Below, piece by piece: positions 7,865 to 15,857 of a DNA stretch of 21,283 nt. The position numbers and the translations under genes are program-made. The notes under the pieces are model-generated. The model was not told where the DNA came from, did no database searches, and was given only the letters and a program-made list of their open reading frames with translations. Source of the DNA: CAZFZT01 sp964523675 (GTDB lineage: Bacteria; Planctomycetota; Phycisphaerae; Phycisphaerales; SM1A02). Within the stretch, counting starts at the first letter, position 1. Each line of letters opens with the position of its first letter. Location of the stretch: positions 1 through 21,283 of the forward strand of contig CAZFZT010000062.1 of assembly GCA_964523675.1 (NCBI GenBank), read 5' to 3'.

Positions 7865-7891
7865 CGCGCCTGGTGGTGCTGGGCAGGCGCG
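7865..7891 (+). other. Hairpin in the predicted 5' leader of the CHRD gene
   Basis: CGCGCCTG (7865-7872) and CAGGCGCG (7884-7891) form a perfect 8-bp stem with an 11-base loop, between the predicted promoter and the start codon. It resembles no riboswitch that I recognise and is well upstream of the ribosome binding site. Confidence 0.4.
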
Positions 7892-7959
7892 CAATGGCTA
7901 TCGCACTTGAGCGTCATGTGCGAGCCATACTGAGTAACGTGGATTGAGGGAGTACGACA

Positions 7960-10900
7960 ATGAAAAGCAACGTGAGGAGTCGGAGTGCATGTCGCGCGGT
8001 GGCTGCGCTGGGTTCGCTGATGCTGGCCAATTGCGCCATGGCGCAGGTGCTGACCTTTGAGTTTCCACTCGTGGGTGGCCAAGAGGTGCCGGTAAACGCA
8101 TCGTCCGGCAGCGGAACGGCGACGGTGACGCTCGATGTCGATTCCGGCGAGTTGAACTGGAACATCGAGTACAGCAATCTCGTCGCAGGCACGACCGCAG
8201 CGCACTTTCACGGCCCGGCGCCGATCGGTATCAACGCTGGCGTGCAGGTCGGTATTCCCGGCAGCCCAACGCCCTACGGCGGAACCAGCGGCACGCTCGT
8301 TGGGACCGCAACGATCAACAACACGCAGATTCAGCAACTGCTAGACGGGCTGTGGTACATCAACATTCACAGCAGCGCGTTCCCCGGTGGTGAAATCCGC
8401 GGCCAGGTGCTGCCGATGATCACGTACGACTTCCCGCTCTCCGGGGAGCAGGAAGTCCCGTCAAATGATTCGACCGGCAGTGGAAATGCGAGTGTTGCCA
8501 TCCATCCGGAGACCGGGCTGCTGACATGGAACATCGAGTACCAGGATCTTGTCGCCAACAGCACCGCTGCGCATTTTCATGGTCCCGCGCCAGTCGGTGT
8601 GAACGCCGGCGTGCAGGTCGGAATCCCCGGCAACCCCACGTCCTACGGCGTAACGAGCGGCACGCTCCTTGGATCAAACACGATCAACCCCACGCAGGTG
8701 CAGCAACTGCTTGACGGGCTCTGGTACATCAACATCCATAGTACGAAGTTTCCTGGCGGCGAGATACGCGGCCAGGTCGTCGATGCACCTGCAGGCGGCG
8801 CTTGTTGTCTGGGCGACGGAACGTGTCAACAACGCTCCGCGCTTGAGTGTGCGGATTTGGGCGGCGAATACGCAGGCGACGGATCCCTCTGCGCTGATGT
8901 TGACTGCAGTCCGGCTGTTGATCTCGCCCTTACCTACCACTTTTGGATTGGACCTGATGGCGTTTTCATTCCGGCCCAGCGTGGCGATTTGACCTTCTGG
9001 CTCCCGGAGCCCGACGATGAAGTCATTCTGTGGATGAATGCAGCCGTCAACGGCGCATGGTTAGTGCAGAACAAGCCGGTGATGGAAGTCGAGGGCGGAT
9101 TGGAAGTCGTCCCATACGTGTTCCATGTGCCGTACGCCGGCGTCGATGTTGCGCCGGGCATGGAAGTGACCGTGCATTGGTCGCTGACGACCGATCAGAT
9201 GTCGGATGGACCGGCGCCGTCCGGAAATCTCGTGACGGTGCCGATTATCGATCACATCTTCAATGCCGGAAACGGCGCGGCCGATGGAGGTGAGGAACTC
9301 GGGCCGCTGGCTGATCCGGAAGGGCCGCCTGCCAACGTTCCGCCCGCGCCGGAAGTTGATGAAAACCCGCCGCCGACTGAACCGGTCCCCTGGGAGCGCG
9401 TCCGGCAGCGTGAAGTGCCCGGCATTGCTGAGCAGTTCAATCACTGTGTTCCCGGTGCGTTCGCGAGGATGCTCGCATGGATGAACGATCGCTACTGTCT
9501 CGGACTTCCGGCTGAGAACAGCACCGCCGAGCAGATCTACGAGAAGTTGCGCAATGGCGACCATATGGAAACGTCGAAAGCTAGAGGCACGATCTACGGC
9601 GGTGCGACGGCTGATGGATTCGATACCAACGACGGCCCGATGGAGGACGGGTTGGAACAGTTTCTCGCCGACAAGGGACTTGGGAACCTGCTCGAGTTCA
9701 AGATCAACATGTTCCGCAACCAGGACGCGGAGAATCCCGCGCACGACCCGTGCGACATCTTCGACCGGCTCAAGCAGGGCAAGGGCATTGTTGGCTACTG
9801 GGGGTACTACAGCGTAACGGGCCAAATGCGAGAGCACCTGCAGAACACGCGAGAGGATGCAAACGAATGGATCGACGCTGCGGACGCCGTCCTGGATGAG
9901 TTGGAGGACATTCTGGACGACGGTGATGAAGTCTCTCCCGAGGATTTCGAGTTTGTGAACAACGCGACGACGGCTCAGTTGCAGAACAACATCGACAGAG
10001 GCGCAGTGCTTGGCGAGATGACCCAGCAGATCATCGATCTCGTCTCCGCCCTCGACCCGCCCGATGCTGACGCGCTCAATCAAGCCAACGCTCTGCACAA
10101 CAACCTGGCGGCCAGGGTTCAAGCGCTTCAGGACGTGCAAGATGGGCTTGCTGAACCAACCAACACGCAGGAGTTGTATCAGAACCTGCTTGCGGTCAGA
10201 AATGCCATAGCGGCGTTTCACAATAGTCTCCTTGCCTTGCTGGGGCCTGGTGGACCGCTTGCGATGCTGGAGGCGGAACTTACGCCGGAACAGCGCAACG
10301 AGATCACCCGCAATTCGACACATCCCGGCTTCCGCACCGGCGGCCACGCCATCACCATCGTCGGCGCGGTCAAGTGCGGCGAAGACGTTGTTATCTACTA
10401 CCGCGATGACGCCCACGGCGGCGACAGTCAGAATGACGACGACCAGAACGGCGATACGACTGCCGACACCGGCACCAAAGTCGCGCGCTTCGTGAAGGAA
10501 GGCGCCTCCGGCTGGACGCTCAACGGATACCGCTGGGAGGGTTACACCGAGATCTGCCCGACGCTCGAAGCGATCGTGGCCGCTGCGGCGGACAAGGCGA
10601 TGAAACTCCTGCAGGAGGCGGCCGATGCCGACCAGCAACTCGACGATGGCGTGCTTCTTCTGCTCGAGCAGATTCTTGCTCTGATTGACGGCGCGCTCGA
10701 CCTTGAAGATATCGCAGGGGCACTGAAGGAAGCCCTGGCCGAGTTGGAAGGCACATGCCCTGAAGCGGAAATCTTTACCGATCGCGTCCTCAACAAGATC
10801 GTCGTTGTCACCGGCCTTGCGGAGTTCCTGCTCGAACAGCAAAGCCCGGAGACGACGGCGCAGATGACACAGATCGCGAACGAGATCAACGAGCAGATGG

Positions 10901-11130
10901 GTGAACTTCAGAAGGCGCTCGACGCATGCGTGAGTTTGCCGGACTGCCCCGCGGACCTGACCGGCGACGACACCGTCGGCGTGCCCGACCTGCTTGCTCT
11001 GCTTGCAGCGTGGGGCGACTGCGTAGCTGGCGAGCCATGCCCCGCCGACCTGACGGGTGATGGCTCGGTTGGCGTGCCCGATCTGTTGCTCTTGCTGAGT
11101 CAATGGGGCAATTGCCCGGAGGAGGGGTAA
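7960..11130 (+). CDS. Secreted multidomain protein: two CHRD domains, C39-like peptidase-like region, dockerin-like tail
   Basis: This 1056-residue protein has a signal peptide with likely cleavage after A28 (NCAMA|Q). Two CHRD domains follow (about 31-150 and 154-275), each with the core AAHFHGPAP and ending FPGGEIRGQV. A cysteine-rich GACCLGDGTC segment (about 281-318) and a beta-rich segment (320-450) come next. The region from 485 resembles C39-like cysteine peptidases: Q492 and C496 in EQFNHCVPGAF, H796 in GGHAITIVG, and D816/D817 in YYRDD. About 200 mostly helical residues are inserted between Cys and His. After more helices, two dockerin-like EF-hand repeats (996-1021, 1027-1052) form the C-terminus. 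ATG 7960 has GAGGGAG (7946-7952) seven bases upstream. The gene appears monocistronic. CHRD is an extracellular domain of unclear role; peptidase activity is inferred from motif order only and may be absent. Confidence 0.85.
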   Translation: MKSNVRSRSACRAVAALGSLMLANCAMAQVLTFEFPLVGGQEVPVNASSGSGTATVTLDVDSGELNWNIEYSNLVAGTTAAHFHGPAPIGINAGVQVGIPGSPTPYGGTSGTLVGTATINNTQIQQLLDGLWYINIHSSAFPGGEIRGQVLPMITYDFPLSGEQEVPSNDSTGSGNASVAIHPETGLLTWNIEYQDLVANSTAAHFHGPAPVGVNAGVQVGIPGNPTSYGVTSGTLLGSNTINPTQVQQLLDGLWYINIHSTKFPGGEIRGQVVDAPAGGACCLGDGTCQQRSALECADLGGEYAGDGSLCADVDCSPAVDLALTYHFWIGPDGVFIPAQRGDLTFWLPEPDDEVILWMNAAVNGAWLVQNKPVMEVEGGLEVVPYVFHVPYAGVDVAPGMEVTVHWSLTTDQMSDGPAPSGNLVTVPIIDHIFNAGNGAADGGEELGPLADPEGPPANVPPAPEVDENPPPTEPVPWERVRQREVPGIAEQFNHCVPGAFARMLAWMNDRYCLGLPAENSTAEQIYEKLRNGDHMETSKARGTIYGGATADGFDTNDGPMEDGLEQFLADKGLGNLLEFKINMFRNQDAENPAHDPCDIFDRLKQGKGIVGYWGYYSVTGQMREHLQNTREDANEWIDAADAVLDELEDILDDGDEVSPEDFEFVNNATTAQLQNNIDRGAVLGEMTQQIIDLVSALDPPDADALNQANALHNNLAARVQALQDVQDGLAEPTNTQELYQNLLAVRNAIAAFHNSLLALLGPGGPLAMLEAELTPEQRNEITRNSTHPGFRTGGHAITIVGAVKCGEDVVIYYRDDAHGGDSQNDDDQNGDTTADTGTKVARFVKEGASGWTLNGYRWEGYTEICPTLEAIVAAAADKAMKLLQEAADADQQLDDGVLLLLEQILALIDGALDLEDIAGALKEALAELEGTCPEAEIFTDRVLNKIVVVTGLAEFLLEQQSPETTAQMTQIANEINEQMGELQKALDACVSLPDCPADLTGDDTVGVPDLLALLAAWGDCVAGEPCPADLTGDGSVGVPDLLLLLSQWGNCPEEG

Positions 11131-11170
11131 CAGCCCTGCCGCTGCTGCATGTCGAGCGGCGACCTTCACA

Positions 11171-11213
11171 AGGAACTGTCCACCCGCTGCTTCGGCAGCG
11201 GGTGGTTCCTTTT
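11171..11213 (+). terminator. Rho-independent terminator after the CHRD gene
   Basis: CCACCCGCTGC (11180-11190) and GCAGCGGGTGG (11195-11205) form a perfect 11-bp stem closed by a stable TTCG tetraloop. AGGAA (11171-11175) can extend the pairing with TTCCT (11206-11210) past a four-base bulge, and a T-rich end follows. It lies about 40 bases after the stop codon. Confidence 0.9.
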
Positions 11214-11359
11214 GGCTTCATGCCTTTTCGGACCTCCCCATCCCTCACAATCTGCACCGTCTGTCGCAGGTTTGCATGGTCGTACGGACTTCGCTGGCAC
11301 GCTGAAACTACTCATGGCATGTTCCCATCAAGCGAGAGAGGAAATCGCAAGACTTGAGC

Positions 11360-11364
11360 AAGGA
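11360..11364 (+). promoter_or_regulatory. Ribosome binding site of the small gene at 11372
   Basis: AAGGA seven bases before ATG 11372. It favours that ATG over the in-frame TTG at 11354, which has no such site at a suitable distance. Confidence 0.5.
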
Positions 11365-11371
11365 CACGCCA

Positions 11372-11614
11372 ATGAAACTGATTCACCCCAACACGACACA
11401 GCAGGCCGAACAGCCGATAAGTCTTCTTGATCGCATCGGGCGATTGTTCCGGCGCAATTCACAACGCCGCGAACCAGTTCTGGTGAAAGTATGGGATGGG
11501 GCGAGAGGGCAGTACCGCGAGGTCGATCTGCTCAATCGCGATGACCCGCTCTGGTCCGCCGCCAAGTCACTTGCCGGTGTGCAGCAGAACCTCACCCGTC
11601 GCAGCGCTGCCTAG
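11372..11614 (+). CDS. Small protein of unknown function
   Basis: An 80-residue reading frame from ATG 11372 to TAG, with a ribosome binding site AAGGA at a good distance. I do not recognise the protein. It has a basic segment (RLFRRNSQRR), a VKVWDGARGQYREVDLL stretch that could be a small beta hairpin, and an Ala/Arg-rich end. There is no signal peptide or membrane helix. It lies alone between the terminator at 11171 and the AHSA1 gene. Codon choice looks like that of neighbouring genes, which supports a real gene, but the evidence is limited to that and the start site. Confidence 0.5.
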   Translation: MKLIHPNTTQQAEQPISLLDRIGRLFRRNSQRREPVLVKVWDGARGQYREVDLLNRDDPLWSAAKSLAGVQQNLTRRSAA

Positions 11615-11658
11615 TCCCATTTGACGCAGCCGACATCGCAGTTGGACAGGCATGACCA

Positions 11659-11685
11659 ATGGCCGCGTGGCGGAAGCCCGCGGTT
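11659..11685 (+). repeat. REP-like hairpin repeat, copy 1
   Basis: CCGCG (11663-11667), one unpaired T, GGC, loop GGAA, GCC, CGCGG (11679-11683) forms a compact hairpin with a GNRA-type loop, and the flanking AATG and CATT (11658-11661, 11687-11690) can also pair. By eye, 26 of 27 bases match the reverse complement of 15483-15509 and 25 or so match 15431-15457. The element is intergenic, between the small gene at 11372 and the AHSA1 gene. Confidence 0.8.
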
Positions 11686-11759
11686 TCATTGTGCGACACT
11701 CCTCCTTGCTTGCATTGCTCCGCGCTTCTCGCGCGGCGGTGGGTTGCTAACATGCGCAT

Positions 11760-12827
11760 ATGAACCTTCAACCCATCATGATCGTCCTCTCGGTTCTCGC
11801 TGCTTTCAATCATGCAGCGATGTGCAGCGATGAGGGCCGAACGCTGGTCCACGAAGCAATCATCGACGCTTCACTCGATGAGTTATGGCAACTCTCGACG
11901 ACTAGCGAAGGCGCGCGGCTGTGGATGGCGCCGAAGGTCAAGGCCGACTTCCGCGTGGGCGGCTCATACCGCGCCAGCTATCACCCCGAGAGCAACCTCG
12001 ATGATGAACACACCATCATCAATCGCATCCTCACGTACGCGCCCAAGCGCATGCTCGCCATTCAGAACGTTAAAGCCCCGGCTTCGTTCGGCAACATGGA
12101 ACGCTTCCAGCAAACGTGGAGCGTGATGTACTTCGATGAAGTCGATGCGGAACGCACTCGGCTGCGCATGGTCGGCCTCGGCTATGGCGAAGGGCCGGAG
12201 TGGGATCAACTCTACCGGTTCTTCGAACAGGGCAATTCACAGGTGATCGCTTCGCTCAATCAGGCGGCCAAGAAGTTGCGCGAGCAGGAGGCGACGAAGC
12301 GCGGTGCCGATGATGTCAGTGAAGATGATGAAACCAAAGACGCCGCGGATGAAGACGATGCTCAGCCGCTGAAACCAATCGTCGCGGAAACTGTTGTAAA
12401 CGCCTCGCTCGAAGATGCCTGGCGACTGTGGACCACCAGCGAGGGTGTGCAAGAGTTTCTTGCAATCGACTCGAACATCGAACTCAAGATCGGCGGCAAG
12501 TATGAGTTCTACTTCGGGCCAAACCTGCCTGAAGGCGAACGCGGCTCGGAGAACTGCAAGATCCTTGCATACGAGCCGCATCGAATGCTCTCATTCTCAT
12601 GGAACGCACCGCCGCACTTGGCGTTCGCGCGAGAGCATCATTCGTGGATTGTGATCGACTTTGAGCAAGTCGCGGAAGAACAAGTGCGCGTGCGCCTGGC
12701 GCAGTACGGCCTCGAAGAGTTGCGGCAGAAGCATCCCGAACATGCCGAGGAATTCGAAGCAACGAACCGATATTTCGAGCGCGCCTGGCCATACGTCCTC
12801 GAAGCAATGAAGACAAACTTCGAGTAA
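11760..12827 (+). CDS. Putative secreted protein with two AHSA1/SRPBCC (START-like) domains
   Basis: A 355-residue protein with a hydrophobic N-terminal signal (residues 5-20, likely cleaved around AAMCS-DEG). Two copies of the AHSA1-type fold follow, near 26-170 and 205-350. Each opens with a V.EA.I.AS..E.W.L.TTSEG pattern (VHEAIIDASLDELWQLSTTS and VAETVVNASLEDAWRLWTTS). Each then has a (V/I)GG.Y strand and an R(M/I)L motif. An acidic linker (about 181-202) joins the domains. SRPBCC domains have a deep cavity for hydrophobic ligands, and bacterial AHSA1 proteins are normally single-domain and cytosolic, so tandem duplication with export is unusual. Ligand and function are unknown. The gene stands alone with a REP-like hairpin upstream. 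Confidence 0.8.
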   Translation: MNLQPIMIVLSVLAAFNHAAMCSDEGRTLVHEAIIDASLDELWQLSTTSEGARLWMAPKVKADFRVGGSYRASYHPESNLDDEHTIINRILTYAPKRMLAIQNVKAPASFGNMERFQQTWSVMYFDEVDAERTRLRMVGLGYGEGPEWDQLYRFFEQGNSQVIASLNQAAKKLREQEATKRGADDVSEDDETKDAADEDDAQPLKPIVAETVVNASLEDAWRLWTTSEGVQEFLAIDSNIELKIGGKYEFYFGPNLPEGERGSENCKILAYEPHRMLSFSWNAPPHLAFAREHHSWIVIDFEQVAEEQVRVRLAQYGLEELRQKHPEHAEEFEATNRYFERAWPYVLEAMKTNFE

Positions 12828-12836
12828 CCCGCTTAG

Positions 12837-12867
12837 CCGCGACGCGCAGCGGAGCGTCGTCGTGGCG
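12837..12867. other. Imperfect GC-rich hairpin between the AHSA1 and pepA genes
   Basis: CGACGC (12840-12845) and GCGTCG (12854-12859) pair around an 8-base loop, and CCGC and GCGG can extend the stem across an internal loop. There is no T-run. It lies just after the AHSA1 stop codon and may be a REP-like element or a weak terminator. Confidence 0.4.
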
Positions 12868-12940
12868 GCCGAAGCGTTCGCCGTGGCGTCACAGGGATGC
12901 CGCTCGATCCGTTACACTGCGCCGCTCTGACCCATCACCC

Positions 12941-12946
12941 AAGGAG
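12941..12946 (+). promoter_or_regulatory. Ribosome binding site of pepA
   Basis: AAGGAG eight bases before GTG 12955. It supports the GTG as the start codon of the aminopeptidase. Confidence 0.8.
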
Positions 12947-12954
12947 CACACGCA

Positions 12955-14469
12955 GTGTTCAAATCCATTCGGATCGGCTCGATCAAGGAACGTTCGCCCC
13001 TCACCGTCATCGCCGTGTACGCCGGCGAAAAGCGTGTGCCGCAGTACGCCCGCTCCATGAACGATCGCAGCGGCGGTGTCATAGCGGATGCTCTCAAATC
13101 CCCCGGCTTTCGCGGTGAAGCAGGTGAAACAATTCCCGCAGGAACGCAGCACCTGCTCCTCGGCCTCGGCAAGAAAGATGACCTCGATCCGCAAACGCTC
13201 CGCCTCATCGGTGCCCGGCTCATCAAATGCCTTGATCGACTCACTGCCAAATCAGCGCGGCTGCTCATCACCGAAGCAATCGATCGCAAGAAGATTGATC
13301 ACGAAACCGCCGGCCGCGCAATCGCTGAAGGCATGGCCCTCGCCAACTTCCGCGTTGACTTCTTCGATGGCAAAGCCACAAAGAAAGAGCCCGCCAATCC
13401 GCCGCTCACCATCGACGCGGCAGACAAGTCCTTCAAGCGCGGCATGGAGGACGGCCTGCTTCTCGGCGAATGCACGAACTACTCGCGCCGCCTCGGCGCC
13501 ACGCCGCCCAACATCTGCAATCCAACATGGATGGCCGCGGAAGCAAAGATACTCGCCAGGGAAGTCGGCCTCACCTGCAAAATCATCGACTTCAAGGAAG
13601 CCCAGCGCCTCGGCATGGGCGGCATCGTCAACGTCGGCAAGGCATCCAATCACAAACCATGCCTCATCATCCTCGAACATAAACCGCGCAACAAATCCAC
13701 AGGTCCACAGGCCCGCAAGTCCAAAGGGAAAGGCAAGCCCATCGCCCTCGTCGGCAAGACCATCACCTACGACACCGGCGGCTACTCCCTCAAAATCAGC
13801 AACGGCATGAAGGGCATGAAATACGACAAGAACGGCGGCATGGCGGTCCTCGGCGCCATCCGCGCCATTGCCCTGCGCAAAACCCCCGTTCACGTCGTCG
13901 CGCTGCTGCCCTGTGCGGAGAACATGGTCAGCGGCGAGGCGTACCGCCCCGATGACATCATCACCATGTACAACAAGGTCAGCGTCGAGGTGACGAACAC
14001 CGACGCAGAAGGCCGGCTTGTGCTCGCCGATGCGCTTTCATATGCCTGCGAAAAGTACAAGCCCGCAGCCATCTTCGACGCAGCAACGCTCACCGGCGGC
14101 GTGGTGGTCGCGCTCGGCAAATGGTCGAGCGGCGTGTGGGCCACCGATGATGCCATCTTCGAGCGGCTCCAGCGCTCTTCCGACGCCACCGGCGAGAAGA
14201 TTTGGCGCATGCCGCTGTGGACCGAACATAAGGACTTCATGCGCGCCAAGCACGCAGACATCTGGAACTCCGGCCCGGCCCGCGACGGCCACCCCATCCA
14301 GGGAGCCGCGTTCCTCAGTTACTTCGTCGATGAAAACATCCCCTGGGCCCACATCGACATCGCAGGCGTCAGCGCAACGGATTCCGATAGCGATTTATAT
14401 TGCCAGGGTCCAACGGGTTACGGCGCGCGGCTCCTCGCCGAGACGGTGGCGGGGTTTGCCGCACGCTGA
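12955..14469 (+). CDS. pepA: Leucyl aminopeptidase, M17 family
   Basis: A 504-residue cytosolic metallo-aminopeptidase, normal length for M17, which removes N-terminal residues from peptides using two metal ions in a hexamer. The two signature blocks are intact: VGKTITYDTGGYSLK with K268, D273 and catalytic K280, followed by GMKYDKNGG with D291; and the M17 signature NTDAEGR (348-354) with D350, E352 and R354. The N-terminal macro-like domain (about 1-160) is less conserved, as is usual. A basic stretch (about 240-262, rich in Lys, Ser and Gly) forms a loop just before the catalytic block. The GTG start has a strong AAGGAG. The gene stands alone, and a probable fragment of a second M17 3' end occurs 850 bases downstream. 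Confidence 0.95.
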   Translation: MFKSIRIGSIKERSPLTVIAVYAGEKRVPQYARSMNDRSGGVIADALKSPGFRGEAGETIPAGTQHLLLGLGKKDDLDPQTLRLIGARLIKCLDRLTAKSARLLITEAIDRKKIDHETAGRAIAEGMALANFRVDFFDGKATKKEPANPPLTIDAADKSFKRGMEDGLLLGECTNYSRRLGATPPNICNPTWMAAEAKILAREVGLTCKIIDFKEAQRLGMGGIVNVGKASNHKPCLIILEHKPRNKSTGPQARKSKGKGKPIALVGKTITYDTGGYSLKISNGMKGMKYDKNGGMAVLGAIRAIALRKTPVHVVALLPCAENMVSGEAYRPDDIITMYNKVSVEVTNTDAEGRLVLADALSYACEKYKPAAIFDAATLTGGVVVALGKWSSGVWATDDAIFERLQRSSDATGEKIWRMPLWTEHKDFMRAKHADIWNSGPARDGHPIQGAAFLSYFVDENIPWAHIDIAGVSATDSDSDLYCQGPTGYGARLLAETVAGFAAR

Positions 14470-14771
14470 GTGAGAAATGCGATGTACTGTGTGATACGCT
14501 GCTGTGGCTAGGCGCGCGTGAGCGTAAGAAACGCGCTATGAATCACCCATTCGCAGCATCCTGAAGAAGCAGCAATGATCCCGCATCATCGATGACTCAA
14601 TCGCGCGGTCTTTCGCCTAGGCGGTTCGCCCGCCCTTGCTTGCACGCGCGGTACACTTATTGCTCATTGCAATGTACGAGAAGGCGCTGGGGCCGGAGAA
14701 GCTTGCGAAGCACAAGAGAAAGTAGCGACCGGCATAGGCCGCGCCGCGAGAATGAAGGAGGACTGTTTACC
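14470..14771. other. Intergenic region between pepA and the DinB gene
   Basis: No convincing gene. It contains a possible hairpin, GCGCGT (14514-14519) with ACGCGC (14531-14536), loop 11 bases, without a T-run. It also holds a perfect 10-base palindrome CGCCTAGGCG (14614-14623) and a 17-codon frame (14672-14725) without a ribosome binding site. No clear promoter was found. Confidence 0.5.
14755..14761 (+). promoter_or_regulatory. Ribosome binding site of the DinB-family gene
   Basis: AAGGAGG ten bases before ATG 14772. It decides this start over the longer in-frame extension to 14592, whose translation is Arg/Ser-rich and unlike a protein. Confidence 0.85.
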
Positions 14772-15302
14772 ATGTCGGCTATTCAACCGCTCCGGAGCTA
14801 CGACTATCTCACACGTTCCCGGAAGCGGGTGTTTGACTGGGTGCGGCCGCTGAGCGCGGAGCAGTATGCCCAGGAGTTTCAGATTGGGCTGGGATCGCTT
14901 GCGCGGACCCTGACGCACATGCTTCTCGATGAGTGGTATTACGTGCAGCGAATGGAGCGGAATGAACTGCTTCCTTACGAGCAGTGGCCGATTCGGGCCG
15001 AGAAGCCGCTGGCGTTTGCGGAGCTTGAGCGCGCCTGGAGCGAGCAGGCCGAGCGCACGCGCAGTGCGCTGCAAGCAGTGCGCGACTGGGGCGAGGAGTT
15101 TGACTATCGCGTGACGGATGATGATGGCAAGCTGATGAACGTTACAGTATCCGCTAGCGATATTTTCACGCACATGACGGTGCACGAAGCGCATCACCGT
15201 GCCCAGGTGATGAACATGCTGCGCCACCTCGGCGTTACAACTGACGCGATTGATTACGACGCGCTGATGCACAAGCGGCGCCAGGTGGCGAAGGGCGAGT
15301 AG
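14772..15302 (+). CDS. DinB-family protein
   Basis: A 176-residue four-helix-bundle protein of the DinB/YfiT superfamily, many members of which bind a divalent metal through three histidines and act as thiol-dependent transferases or are damage- or stress-induced. The three expected ligands are visible: H49 in LARTLTHMLLDEWYY, and H138 and H142 in the HEAHHRAQV motif. The opening YLTRSRKRVFDWVRPLSAEQ is typical. The ATG is set by a strong AAGGAGG. No partner gene is adjacent, so the substrate or thiol cofactor cannot be named. Confidence 0.88.
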   Translation: MSAIQPLRSYDYLTRSRKRVFDWVRPLSAEQYAQEFQIGLGSLARTLTHMLLDEWYYVQRMERNELLPYEQWPIRAEKPLAFAELERAWSEQAERTRSALQAVRDWGEEFDYRVTDDDGKLMNVTVSASDIFTHMTVHEAHHRAQVMNMLRHLGVTTDAIDYDALMHKRRQVAKGE

Positions 15303-15309
15303 CAAGCGG

Positions 15310-15375
15310 GCACCCATTGGTCATGGCTACCGCGCTCGGCTGCCCGCCGAGAAGGTGGCGGAGTTCGCGAAGTGA
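15310..15375 (+). pseudogene. Probable decayed 3' end of a second M17 aminopeptidase
   Basis: Frame 15310-15375 reads APIGHGYRARLPAEKVAEFAK and then stops. This resembles the last residues of the intact pepA, GPTGYGARLLAETVAGFAAR, with about 36 of the 48 bases at 15325-15372 matching 14416-14463 without gaps. It starts directly after the DinB stop codon and no upstream part of a peptidase remains. The most likely explanation is an old duplication of the pepA 3' end; chance similarity cannot be fully excluded for so short a segment. Confidence 0.4.
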
Positions 15376-15430
15376 TTGCATGAGGCACGAAGTGATTCGC
15401 GTTCAGCCGATGTCGCGGCAGCAGCCATCA

Positions 15431-15509
15431 ATAGCCGCGCGGCGGCAGCCCGCGGTTGAGACCGGCTTCAACGTTCGCGCCGAACCGCGGGCTTCCGCCA
15501 CGCGGCTAT
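15431..15509. repeat. Long inverted repeat made of two REP-like hairpins, copies 2 and 3
   Basis: Arms 15431-15457 and 15483-15509 are inverted with about 25 of 27 bases complementary, around a 25-base spacer. Each arm is also a hairpin in itself (CCGCG, one base, GGC, four-base loop, GCC, CGCGG, or its complement). The right arm is nearly identical to the reverse complement of the element at 11659-11685. Paired and single REP-like elements of this kind are known as dispersed bacterial repeats; the family here is not one I can name. Confidence 0.85.
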
Positions 15510-15557
15510 CGCACGCCTTGAATCGCGGGCACCGTCGATGACGCCTTGGAGATTTGC

Positions 15558-15750
15558 GAAAATGAGCGCGCCATCGTGGAAGTCGCCGGCCTGATCGAGC
15601 AGGACGCCCGGTCGCTCGTTCGCCTTGAGCGGCCCATCTTGCCTCTTCGCGCGGCCATTAGTGAAAATGAGCCGGTCATTTTCAATGTTCAGCCGCTCAT
15701 CGAGCAAATGCGCCGGCCACAGGTAGCACACAGGGCACACCTGCCGTTCT
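15558..15750 (+). repeat. Degenerate 21-bp tandem repeat array 1
   Basis: Eight units in strict 21-base phase can be written from 15558 to 15725, with weaker units to 15750. The common core in the middle and end of the unit is GCCGGYCAT, as in 15558, 15621, 15663 and 15684. Individual units differ at many positions. The phase is a multiple of three, so the frame stays open. Confidence 0.65.
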
Positions 15751-15857
15751 CTCTGCACAGGGGAACGGTACGGCCGATGTTCGACAGTTCAAGAACGGAC
15801 GAATCGCCGTTTTCAGGCCAACAACGCGGGTGAGGGGAGATCAGATTCACCGCGGAG
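15751..15857 (+). repeat. Tail segment copy A of the repeat island
   Basis: This 107-base segment aligns without gaps to 16406-16512 with about 16 differences by eye. It begins CTCTGCACAGGG and ends in TTCACC.CGGAG. In both copies the segment directly follows a 21-bp repeat array. Confidence 0.85.

Noticed and set aside
9061..11169. A 702-codon open frame on the minus strand
   Set aside because: It lies fully antisense to the CHRD/dockerin gene, whose domains are clearly recognisable. The antisense translation has no known motif, and such frames are expected opposite GC-rich coding sequence.
11149..11430. A 93-codon frame downstream of the CHRD gene
   Set aside because: It runs through the strong terminator at 11171-11213 and overlaps the better-supported small gene at 11372 in another frame.
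14672..14725. A 17-codon frame reading MYEKALGPEKLAKHKRK
   Set aside because: No ribosome binding site and no recognisable family. It could be a leader peptide or a gene fragment, but nothing supports either.
14592..14771. Upstream extension of the DinB frame
   Set aside because: The translation is Arg/Ser-rich and not protein-like. AAGGAGG directly before ATG 14772 fixes the start.
15546..15833. A 95-codon frame over array 1
   Set aside because: Starts with TTG without a ribosome binding site and consists of repeat and tail sequence. Not supported as a gene.
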